Origin: Pseudomonas psychrophila
Lineage (GTDB): Bacteria > Pseudomonadota > Gammaproteobacteria > Pseudomonadales > Pseudomonadaceae
DNA: 64,000 nucleotides
Direction: 5' to 3'
NCBI RefSeq assembly: GCF_001043005.1
Contig: NZ_JYKZ01000016.1
Coordinates: 1-64,000 of the forward strand
Positions within the stretch are counted from its first letter, which is position 1, and each line of letters begins with the position of its first letter. Of this stretch, positions 50,942 through 61,851 are shown piece by piece. The notes beneath the pieces were generated by a model. The model was not told the origin of the DNA, did not search any database, and worked only from the letters and a program-made list of their open reading frames with translations. The translations under genes and the position numbers were made by a program.

Positions 50942-52858
50942 TTATTGATCAGCAGCAGGGCCGCCGATAGGTGTTTCCGGACGCTCGGTTTTATCGAGCG
51001 TCGGGGCAGTCGGGGTACCCGAGCTACCGTCTTCCCAGTCACGCGGCTCGCGTGGCGGACGACCTGCCATGATGTCGTCGATCTGATCGGCATCGATCGT
51101 TTCGTACTTCATCAGTGCGTCAGCCATGGCATCAAGCTTGTCACGGTTTTCGGTCAGGATCTGCTTGGCCGTGTTGTAACACTGATCAATGATGCTGCGC
51201 ACTTCGGAGTCGATCAGCTTGGCTGTATCACCCGAAACGCTCGCAGACTGACCACCACCGCGACCCAGATAAGACTCTTCGTCTTCGGCATACATCAACG
51301 GGCCCAGTTTTTCGGACAAGCCCCACTTGGTCACCATGTTCCGGGCGATTTGGCTCGCACGCATGATGTCGTTGGACGCCCCGGTGGTAACACCGTCAAA
51401 GCCCAGCGTCATCTCTTCAGCGATACGACCGCCATAGAGCGAACAGATCTGGCTGATCAGCGCACGCTTGGACAAGCTGTAGCGATCTTCTTCCGGCAAG
51501 AACATGGTAACGCCAAGGGCGCGGCCACGAGGAATGATCGAAACCTTGTAGACCGGATCATGCTCAGGCACTACACGTCCAACGATAGCGTGACCCGCTT
51601 CGTGATAAGCCGTGTTGCGCTTTTCTTTGTCCGACATGACCATCGATTTGCGCTCGGCGCCCATCATGATCTTGTCTTTTGCCAACTCAAACTCTTTCAT
51701 TTCAACAACACGCTTGCCGGTGCGCGCTGCAAACAGCGAAGCCTCGTTCACCAGGTTCGCCAGATCAGCACCCGAGAAGCCCGGTGTACCACGTGCAATC
51801 ACGCCCGGCTGAACATCATCGCCCATTGGCACTTTGCGCATGTGCACCTTGAGGATCTGCTCGCGACCACGAATGTCCGGCAAGCCAACAACGACCTGAC
51901 GGTCAAAACGACCTGGACGCAACAGCGCGGGGTCAAGTACGTCAGGACGGTTGGTGGCGGCAATCACAATGATGCCGTCATTCATTTCAAAGCCGTCCAT
52001 CTCAACCAGCAATTGGTTAAGTGTCTGCTCGCGCTCATCATGACCGCCGCCCATACCGTTACCACGGTGACGACCAACAGCATCGATTTCGTCGATGAAG
52101 ATGATGCATGGCGCGTGCTTCTTGGCTTGTTCAAACATGTCACGAACACGGCTTGCGCCGACGCCCACGAACATTTCAACAAAGTCGGAACCGGAAATAG
52201 TGAAAAACGGCACCTTGGCTTCGCCAGCGATTGCCTTGGCAATCAGGGTTTTACCGGTACCTGGCGGGCCAACCATCAGCACACCGCGAGGAATACGACC
52301 ACCCAGGCGCTGGAACTTGCCCGGATCGCGCAGGAACTCAACCAGCTCGCCTACTTCTTCCTTGGCCTCATCACAACCTGCTACGTCAGCCAGAGTCGTC
52401 TTGACTTGATCTTCCGACAGCAGTCGCGCCTTGCTCTTGCCAAAGCTCATCGGGCCGCCTTTACCGCCGGCACCGCCCTGCATTTGACGCATGAAGAACA
52501 TGAAGACTGCGATGATCACCAGAATCGGGAAGCTAGCAACCAGCAGCTGAGTCCAGATGCTTTGTTGCTCTGGCAGTTTGCCTTCAACGGTCACATGGTT
52601 ATCTACCAGATCACCGATCAAACCGTTGTCCTGAATAGCCGGACGGATGGTTTTGAAGGAATCGCCATCGCTGCGTTTGCCGGTAATCACGTAGCCATCC
52701 ACGGCAACGCGCTCGACCTTGCCATCCTTAACTTGCTGGATGAAGTCGGAATAGTTGAGGGTTTGTGGCTCGTTTGGACTGGAGAAGTTGTTCATCACTG
52801 TCACCAGGACAGCGGCGATGATCAACCACAGGATCAGATTCTTTGCCATATCGTTCAA
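50942..52858 (-). CDS. ftsH: ATP-dependent zinc metalloprotease FtsH
   Basis: Membrane-anchored AAA+ protease for membrane-protein quality control and LpxC and sigma-32 turnover. The 638 residues have membrane spans at about 7-23 and 104-123, Walker A GPPGTGKT at 197-204, the second region of homology (ATNRPDVLDPALLRPGRFDR) and the zinc motif HEAGH near 420. A TTG at 52858 is taken as start because AGAGG lies eight bases upstream; ATG 52849 is possible. Confidence 0.97.
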   Translation of the reverse strand: MNDMAKNLILWLIIAAVLVTVMNNFSSPNEPQTLNYSDFIQQVKDGKVERVAVDGYVITGKRSDGDSFKTIRPAIQDNGLIGDLVDNHVTVEGKLPEQQSIWTQLLVASFPILVIIAVFMFFMRQMQGGAGGKGGPMSFGKSKARLLSEDQVKTTLADVAGCDEAKEEVGELVEFLRDPGKFQRLGGRIPRGVLMVGPPGTGKTLIAKAIAGEAKVPFFTISGSDFVEMFVGVGASRVRDMFEQAKKHAPCIIFIDEIDAVGRHRGNGMGGGHDEREQTLNQLLVEMDGFEMNDGIIVIAATNRPDVLDPALLRPGRFDRQVVVGLPDIRGREQILKVHMRKVPMGDDVQPGVIARGTPGFSGADLANLVNEASLFAARTGKRVVEMKEFELAKDKIMMGAERKSMVMSDKEKRNTAYHEAGHAIVGRVVPEHDPVYKVSIIPRGRALGVTMFLPEEDRYSLSKRALISQICSLYGGRIAEEMTLGFDGVTTGASNDIMRASQIARNMVTKWGLSEKLGPLMYAEDEESYLGRGGGQSASVSGDTAKLIDSEVRSIIDQCYNTAKQILTENRDKLDAMADALMKYETIDADQIDDIMAGRPPREPRDWEDGSSGTPTAPTLDKTERPETPIGGPAADQ

Positions 52859-53040
52859 TTAGCTACCCTCTGAAGCAAGCCCCGCTACTGAAGCGTGCTT
52901 CGCATGATATTCACCGGCATAACTTACTACATTGCCTACAACCCTTGCAGGCTCCGTCTGTAACCCTTTGTGAAACTTTGACTACACAATATTCGTTATG
53001 CCAGATCTGTAAAGCGATTCAAAAAAAACTATCGCCCTTG

Positions 53041-53691
53041 TCAAAGACGCTCATCACTGGCAGAACCATCGATACCGCGGAAGCCGCGCCCCAGCAAATA
53101 CTGCTCGCGGGACCTGTCTCGAGACGACGACGGCTTGCGCATCTGCACCTTGTCGAACAGCTTGCGAATATCTTTGTGGTACTGATCAAAGCCTTCACCT
53201 TGGAAAACTTTAATCAGAAAATCACCACCTGGACGTAGGACACGACCGGCAAGATCCAGTGCCAACTCACACAGGAACATCGCCCGAGGCATATCCACAG
53301 CTGCCAATCCACTCATATTGGGGGCCATATCTGAAATCACAAGGTCTACTTGCGTATTTCCGACAGCCTCGAGGATCTGCGCAAGCACTGCGTCCTCGGT
53401 AAAGTCACCCTTGATGAAGGTCACATCAGGAATACTGTCCATGTCCAGGATGTCGGATGCGATCAATCGCCCCTGACCGCCGATCAGACGGCTGGTCACC
53501 TGCGACCAGCCACCCGGGGCAGCCCCGAGATCAATAACCGTCATGCCGGGACGAATCAGGCGATCACGCTCTTGAATCTCCAGCAATTTGTAGCTGGCAC
53601 GCGAGCGGTACCCGTCTTTTTGCGCCATTTTGACGTATGGATCGTTGAAATGCTCTTTCAGCCAGTTAAGGCTAGTCTTGGAACGGGCCAC
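53041..53691 (-). CDS. rlmE: 23S rRNA (uridine(2552)-2'-O)-methyltransferase
   Basis: Methylates U2552 of 23S rRNA in 50S assembly (also called RrmJ or FtsJ). The 216-residue protein contains the SAM motif DLGAAPGGWSQV and the catalytic residues in SDMAPNMSG and FLIKVFQGEG. I use GTG 53691 with GAGG six bases before it; an ATG 12 bases upstream lacks that spacing. Divergent from yhbY. Confidence 0.95.
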   Translation of the reverse strand: MARSKTSLNWLKEHFNDPYVKMAQKDGYRSRASYKLLEIQERDRLIRPGMTVIDLGAAPGGWSQVTSRLIGGQGRLIASDILDMDSIPDVTFIKGDFTEDAVLAQILEAVGNTQVDLVISDMAPNMSGLAAVDMPRAMFLCELALDLAGRVLRPGGDFLIKVFQGEGFDQYHKDIRKLFDKVQMRKPSSSRDRSREQYLLGRGFRGIDGSASDERL

Positions 53692-53798
53692 GGGCCACCT
53701 CAAAAATTTTAAACGGGTCGTGATTAACCGGGCGGTCTGTGACTCGCTCGGGTAAACTGGCCGCCGCTTTTTACAAGATCAGACACAGGGGTCAGATT

Positions 53799-54107
53799 AT
53801 GCCGCTCACTCAAGAGCAGAAGAAACAGTACAAGTCCATTGGCCACCATCTGAAACCAGTTTTGACTGTGGCTGACAATGGTTTGACTGAAGGTGTTTTA
53901 GCCGAACTCGAACGCGCATTGGGCGATCACGAGTTGATTAAAATCAAAGTCAACATCCTGGATCGCGAATCCCGCCTGGAGGCCGTCGCACAAATGTGCA
54001 AGGCCGGCAAAGCGGAATTGGTACAGGTTATCGGTAAAATGGCGCTTCTGTACCGCAAGAACGTCAATGTAAACAAGCAACTGTCGAACATCCATCGCTT
54101 CAAGTGA
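53799..54107 (+). CDS. yhbY: YhbY/CRS1-type RNA-binding protein
   Basis: A 102-residue single CRM-domain protein that associates with pre-50S particles. Family features include LKPVLTVADNGLTEGVLAEL and HELIKIKVNI. AGGGG lies eight bases before ATG 53799; an earlier in-frame ATG would be in the promoter area. The plus-strand gene is isolated among minus-strand neighbours and divergent from rlmE, its usual partner. Confidence 0.94.
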   Translation: MPLTQEQKKQYKSIGHHLKPVLTVADNGLTEGVLAELERALGDHELIKIKVNILDRESRLEAVAQMCKAGKAELVQVIGKMALLYRKNVNVNKQLSNIHRFK

Positions 54108-54119
54108 TGTCGACAAGGG

Positions 54120-54335
54120 TCAAGGGTGCGCCTGGCGCGCCCTGAAACTCTTCCAGGGTAATACCCGAGAGTCATGCAAGAACTGCCCGCGCAACGCATC
54201 AGGCAGCCAGAGACGCCCAACGCAATCCTTCCCCACCTGCCAACTGCCTTCAACCTGCAACGCTGCCAACCGTGTAGGGGCCAGCACCGCTAAAAATTCT
54301 GTGTGCAACAACCACACGCTGCCAACCCGGAACAC
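54120..54335 (-). CDS. Small protein of unknown function between greA and yhbY
   Basis: An open frame of up to 71 residues between the greA and yhbY ends, read with greA. Its sequence looks like a real protein (VWLLHTEFLAVLAPTRL, VEGSWQVG, Trp and Arg in conserved-looking places). PAO1 has a hypothetical gene (PA4754) at the same place. The start is uncertain: ATG 54335, or a GTG a few codons in. There is no strong ribosome site. Function unknown. Confidence 0.5.
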   Translation of the reverse strand: MFRVGSVWLLHTEFLAVLAPTRLAALQVEGSWQVGKDCVGRLWLPDALRGQFLHDSRVLPWKSFRARQAHP

Positions 54336-54358
54336 CCGGGTCAGCCGCCAAAGAAGTG

Positions 54359-54377
54359 CGCCCGCACAAGGCGGGCG
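54359..54377 (-). terminator. greA hairpin terminator
   Basis: Stem CGCCCGC/GCGGGCG with a five-base loop, seven bases past the greA stop; on the minus strand the following TTCTTT tract is moderately T-rich. Confidence 0.65.
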
Positions 54378-54383
54378 TCATTC

Positions 54384-54856
54384 TTAGATGTGACGTACTT
54401 CAATGATCTCGTATTCGATAACACCGCCAGGTGTTTTCACCGCGACTACGTCACCCTCTTCCTTGGCAATCAAGGCACGAGCAAGCGGCGAGCCGACGGA
54501 GATTTTTCCGAGTTTGAAGTCAGCTTCATCTTCACCAACGATCTGATAGACAACGCGTTCGTCAGTTTCAACGTTAGCGATTTCGACCGTCGTACCGAAA
54601 ATCACCTTACCGGTATGAGGAATAGCCGTCACATCAATCACTACTGCGTTCTGCAGGCGACCTTCGATATCACGGATACGAGCCTCAGACATACCTTGAA
54701 GCTCACGAGCCGCATGGTATTCCGCGTTTTCTTTCAGGTCGCCGAGCTCACGCGCCGTACCGATTTCCTTGCTCAGCTTTGGCCGAACAACCTTGGTCAG
54801 GTGTGCGAGCTCTTCTTCCAGGGCCTTGTGGCCCTGGACGGTCATTGGGTACTTGA

Positions 54857-54860
<4 letters not shown>
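54384..54860 (-). CDS. greA: Transcription elongation factor GreA
   Basis: Rescues backtracked RNA polymerase by stimulating cleavage of the nascent RNA. The 158 residues have the N-terminal coiled coil with acidic tip (GDLKENAEYHAAREL) and the C-terminal FKBP-like domain (ISVGSPLARALIAKEEGDVV). The ATG overlaps the carB stop by four bases. Confidence 0.97.
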
Positions 54861-58078
<3,218 letters not shown>

Positions 58079-58192
58079 AGGTTTGTCACTCAAATCCGCA
58101 GGTCAGTCGGCAAGCTGTCAATCAGGCTTTTGAAGCGCCCCAGGGGCCACCGAAGATCGGGGCCGCCACAGGGCGCTGCAGCAGGGGGCTGA

Positions 58193-59329
58193 TCAGCGGC
58201 GCTTGGCCATCTCATTGATGAAGCGATCGAACAGCGGTGCAACGTCGTTCGGGCCAGGGCTTGCTTCAGGGTGACCCTGGAAGCTGAAAGCGCTCTTGTC
58301 GGTCAGTTCGATGCCTTGCAGCGTGCCGTCGAACAGCGACTTATGAATGGCACGTACGTTGGCTGGCAAGCTCGATTCGTCTACCGCAAAACCGTGGTTC
58401 TGGCTGGTGATCATCACAACACCAGTATCCAGATCCTGGACCGGGTGGTTAGCGCCGTGGTGGCCATGACCCATTTTCACGGTCTTGGCACCCGAGGCCA
58501 GAGCTAGCAACTGATGACCTAGGCAGATGCCAAACACCGGAATTTCGGTATTCAGGACTTCCTTAATGGCCGTGATCGCGTAGTCGCAAGGCTCAGGATC
58601 GCCTGGACCGTTGGACAAGAACACGCCATCAGGGTTGAGTGCCAGTACATCGCTGGCCGGGGTCTGTGCAGGAACCACGGTAACGCGGCAGCCGCGCTCA
58701 ACCAACATGCGCAGGATGTTCCACTTTACGCCGTAGTCGTACGCAACCACGTGGTAAGGCAGTTCGCTGGCTTCGATAGTCGGGTGACTGTCGGTAGCCA
58801 GGTTCCAGACGCTGGAGCGCCACTCGTAGGCTTTTTCGGTGCTGACGACTTTCGCCAGATCCATGCCCTTCAGGCCTGGGAAGCCACGAGCAGCTGCAAT
58901 GGCAGCTTCTTCAGAAATGTTGTCACCGGCCATGATGCAGCCGTTCTGCGCGCCTTTCTCACGCAGGATGCGCGTCAGGCGGCGGGTGTCGATACCGGCG
59001 ATAGCCACAACATTGTTGGCTTTCAGGTAGTCGGCCAGCGACATGGTGTTGCGCCAGTTGCTTGCAACCAGCGGCAGATCACGAATTACCAGACCTGCGG
59101 ACCAGACACGATCAGACTCGGCGTCTTCCGGGGTAGTACCGGTATTGCCAACATGCGGGTAAGTCAGGGTCACGATTTGCTGAGCGTAGGAAGGATCCGT
59201 AAGGATCTCCTGGTAGCCAGTCATTGCGGTGTTAAACACCACCTCACCAACGGTTTGACCGTCGGCCCCAATGGCTTCGCCGCGAAAAATGCTGCCATCA
59301 GCGAGGGCGAGTATGGCTTGCTTAGTCAA
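58193..59329 (-). CDS. carA: Carbamoyl phosphate synthase, small subunit
   Basis: Glutamine amidotransferase subunit releasing ammonia to CarB. The 378 residues have an N-terminal CPSase domain and a class I GATase with nucleophile Cys near 269 (GICLGHQ) and the His-Glu pair (GHPEASPG). The start codon is TTG at 59329, preceded by GGGAGG; a leader ORF stop overlaps it. E. coli and P. aeruginosa carA are known for unusual starts. Upstream lies a terminator-like leader hairpin. Confidence 0.97.
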   Translation of the reverse strand: MTKQAILALADGSIFRGEAIGADGQTVGEVVFNTAMTGYQEILTDPSYAQQIVTLTYPHVGNTGTTPEDAESDRVWSAGLVIRDLPLVASNWRNTMSLADYLKANNVVAIAGIDTRRLTRILREKGAQNGCIMAGDNISEEAAIAAARGFPGLKGMDLAKVVSTEKAYEWRSSVWNLATDSHPTIEASELPYHVVAYDYGVKWNILRMLVERGCRVTVVPAQTPASDVLALNPDGVFLSNGPGDPEPCDYAITAIKEVLNTEIPVFGICLGHQLLALASGAKTVKMGHGHHGANHPVQDLDTGVVMITSQNHGFAVDESSLPANVRAIHKSLFDGTLQGIELTDKSAFSFQGHPEASPGPNDVAPLFDRFINEMAKRR

Positions 59330-59418
59330 GAAGACCTCCCGTAAATAAAGCCTGAAAGGGCGATCGCAGGTTGTAAAAAAGCGGAGTGACGTATGGACAC
59401 GTCACCCCGCTTCTTCAT
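59326..59418 (-). CDS. Candidate leader ORF overlapping the carA start
   Basis: An ATG-initiated frame of 30 codons (beginning MKKRGDVSIRHS, ending FIYGRSS) whose TGA stop overlaps the TTG start of carA by two bases. It reads through the terminator-like hairpin at 59375-59410. No strong ribosome site is visible before its ATG, so translation is unproven. A further 36-codon-range frame upstream (start 59528) ends on its ATG through CGATGA. Listed because of the arrangement and not homology. Confidence 0.35.
   Translation of the reverse strand: MKKRGDVSIRHSAFLQPAIALSGFIYGRSS
59375..59410 (-). terminator. Terminator-like hairpin in the carA leader (attenuator candidate)
   Basis: On the minus strand GCGGGGTGACG pairs with CGTCACTCCGC (one G-T) around an eight-base loop and is followed directly by six T. 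It ends 46 bases before the carA start, within the leader and in the carA direction, so it would stop transcription before carA unless disrupted. Confidence 0.7.
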
Positions 59419-59541
59419 CGAATTATCTGCGCGCTTTTAGTGGACACACTAAAGCTGTAGCTTACAGAAAAAGGCTTTTTTGGTCTACCGCTAAAGAGTC
59501 TAAAAGACAGGAGAATGCGACAGAACATCGCTTAGCGGTTA

Positions 59542-59577
59542 AAAATCGGGCTACTGGCGCGCCAACAACCCGATTTT
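59542..59577 (-). terminator. dapB terminator
   Basis: Arms AAAATCGGG and CCCGATTTT, with an inner TTGGCGCGCCAG near-palindrome, 12 bases after the dapB stop; on the minus strand the stem ends in TTTTTAA. Confidence 0.8.
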
Positions 59578-59588
59578 ACAGAGATAAC

Positions 59589-60395
59589 TCAACGCAGGTC
59601 GAGCACATCCTGCATGTCATACAGCCCAGGCTCGCGCCCTTCCAGCCACAAAGCTGCTCGAACGGCGCCCTTGGCAAAGGTCATGCGACTGGATGCCTTG
59701 TGGGTGATTTCGAGCCGCTCGCCTTCAGTGGCAAACAGCACCGTGTGATCACCCACCACATCACCGCCGCGCACCGTAGCGAAACCGATGGTTTCACGCT
59801 CGCGAGCACCGGTATGGCCTTCACGACCATAGACCGCGACTTTTTGCAGATCGCGCCCCAATGCATCGGCAATCACTTCACCCATGCGCATCGCCGTTCC
59901 CGAAGGTGCGTCGACCTTGTGCCGGTGGTGAGCCTCGATGATTTCGATATCCGCATCATCACCCATCACCCGCGCAGCCATGTCGAGCAACTTGAACGAC
60001 AGATTGACCCCGACACTGAAGTTGGAAGCAAAGACAATCGCAATGTCCTGACCCGCTTCGACCAACAGCTGTTTTTGCGCCGCGCTCAAGCCCGTGGTGC
60101 CAATCACCATGGCCTTGCCCAGCTTGCGACACACCGCCAGGTTGCCCAGCATCACTTCAGGCAAAGTGAAATCGATCAGCACGTCAAAGTCAGCAGAGAC
60201 CTCTTGCAGGCTGGCTGACAACGGCACATCAATCCGCCCTACAGAAGCCAGCTCACCGGCATCAGCCCCCACCAGAGAGCTGCCCGGACGAACGATTGCC
60301 GCCGTCAGCCCGCACACTGGCGAGCGCTGCTGCACCGCATCGATCAATGTCCTGCCCATGCGCCCGGCAGCGCCCATCACAGCTATACGTCGCAT
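59589..60395 (-). CDS. dapB: 4-hydroxy-tetrahydrodipicolinate reductase
   Basis: NAD(P)H-dependent step of lysine and diaminopimelate synthesis. The 268-residue protein has the dinucleotide site GAAGRMGR, the ATGE-like IGTTGLS segment, and the catalytic HHRHKVDAPSGTA. It starts 10 bases after dnaJ and likely shares the dnaKJ transcript. Confidence 0.97.
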   Translation of the reverse strand: MRRIAVMGAAGRMGRTLIDAVQQRSPVCGLTAAIVRPGSSLVGADAGELASVGRIDVPLSASLQEVSADFDVLIDFTLPEVMLGNLAVCRKLGKAMVIGTTGLSAAQKQLLVEAGQDIAIVFASNFSVGVNLSFKLLDMAARVMGDDADIEIIEAHHRHKVDAPSGTAMRMGEVIADALGRDLQKVAVYGREGHTGARERETIGFATVRGGDVVGDHTVLFATEGERLEITHKASSRMTFAKGAVRAALWLEGREPGLYDMQDVLDLR

Positions 60396-60405
60396 TTACC
60401 GCTCC

Positions 60406-61530
60406 TTACAGGTCGCCGAAAAAACGCTTCACGCCTTCAAACCAACCAGTGGCGTTTGGTGAGTGGCAGCTATCGCCTTCCAGCGTGGTACGGAACTCCT
60501 CCATCAACTCACGCTGACGACGGCTCAACTTGACCGGCGTTTCAACTACAACGCGACACATCAGATCGCCTGCACCACCACCCCGCACCGGAGCAACACC
60601 CTTGCCACGCAAGCGGAACTGCTTGCCAGTCTGAGTGCCTTCAGGGACTTTCAGCTTGACCCGACCATCCAGCGTTGGCACTTCAAGCTCTGCGCCCAAC
60701 GCTGCATCAGCCACGCTGATTGGCACTTCACAGAACAAATGTTTGCCGTCGCGCTGAAAAATCGCGTGCTCGCGCACATCGATCACTACATACAGATCGC
60801 CAGTCGGCCCACCTTGTACGCCCGCCTCGCCTTCGCCCGACAGACGTATGCGGTCGCCGGTATCAACGCCCGCAGGGACTTTGACGGAAAGCGTTTTGTA
60901 TTCCTCGACACGGCCTTCGCCACGGCAGCTGTCGCATGGGTCAGAGATGACCTTGCCTTGACCATGACAACGCGGGCAAGTCTGCTGAACAGCAAAGAAG
61001 CCCTGCTGCATACGCACCTGGCCGATACCGCCGCAGGTTGTGCAGGTCACAGGCGAAGAACCCTTCTTGGCGCCCGAACCATCACATGGCTTGCAGTTGA
61101 CCAACGTCGGAACGCGGATATTGACCGTGGTACCGCGCACGGCTTCTTCCAGATCCAGCTCCAGCGTGTAGCGCAAATCGCTACCACGCTGAGCGCCACC
61201 CCGGGAGCCGCCACGACCTCCACCAAAGAAATCGCTGAACACATCGCCAAAAATATCGGAGAAGTTCTGGCCGCCAAAACCAGCGCCGCCGCCGCCCATT
61301 TGCGGATCAACACCGGCATGGCCGTATTGATCGTAGGCCGCACGCTTGCTGGAGTCCGACAGTACTTCGTAAGCTTCGTTAGCTTCCTTGAACAGCTCTT
61401 CCGAGGCCTTGTCATCCGGATTGCGATCCGGGTGATGCTTCATCGCCAGGCGGCGATAAGCTTTTTTCAGCTCGATCTCAGTCGTAGTGCGTTCAACACC
61501 CAATATTTCGTAATAGTCGCGCTTTGCCAT
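60406..61530 (-). CDS. dnaJ: Chaperone DnaJ
   Basis: Hsp40 co-chaperone that delivers substrates to DnaK and stimulates its ATPase. The 374 residues contain the J domain with H33-P34-D35, a Gly/Phe-rich linker (about 75-110), four CxxCxGxG zinc repeats (CKPCDGSG, CTTCGGIG, CPRCHGQG, CDSCRGEG) and the C-terminal client domain. I use ATG 61530 (MAKRDYYEILG), not an ATG six codons earlier. Confidence 0.98.
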   Translation of the reverse strand: MAKRDYYEILGVERTTTEIELKKAYRRLAMKHHPDRNPDDKASEELFKEANEAYEVLSDSSKRAAYDQYGHAGVDPQMGGGGAGFGGQNFSDIFGDVFSDFFGGGRGGSRGGAQRGSDLRYTLELDLEEAVRGTTVNIRVPTLVNCKPCDGSGAKKGSSPVTCTTCGGIGQVRMQQGFFAVQQTCPRCHGQGKVISDPCDSCRGEGRVEEYKTLSVKVPAGVDTGDRIRLSGEGEAGVQGGPTGDLYVVIDVREHAIFQRDGKHLFCEVPISVADAALGAELEVPTLDGRVKLKVPEGTQTGKQFRLRGKGVAPVRGGGAGDLMCRVVVETPVKLSRRQRELMEEFRTTLEGDSCHSPNATGWFEGVKRFFGDL

Positions 61531-61851
61531 AATTCTTTGCACTCTCAAGGACGTTCGACAAAACCCTCCCGAGCCTCGCCAAACCCGCCAAGCCCGAAAA
61601 GGATCAGACCCGACTCACGTCTTTTCAACGATATTGGTTTCTGTTTAACAGCCAATGCATTGGCCGACAGGAGCGGTTACCTCTGGCTGGAAAACAAGAA
61701 AGATCCAGACCAAACCGCCAGCATTCGACCTTGTCGCATGCTGTAAAAAATTCCTTTACTCCAGACACGCCAACGCGGGAGCAAGCTCCCGCGCGGCGAC
61801 ATCCTACCAGTCACCGCTAAAGCGCGGTCAACTGGCCGACAAACAAGCTAA
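61531..61851 (-). other. Spacer between dnaK and dnaJ
   Basis: 321 bases without a supported gene. The only strong structure is a perfect hairpin CGCGGGAGC-AA-GCTCCCGCG at 61774-61793, similar to Pseudomonas REP cores; no T-run follows it in the dnaK direction, so it is more likely an mRNA-processing or repeat element than a full terminator. I see no sigma-32 promoter that I would defend. Confidence 0.5.
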
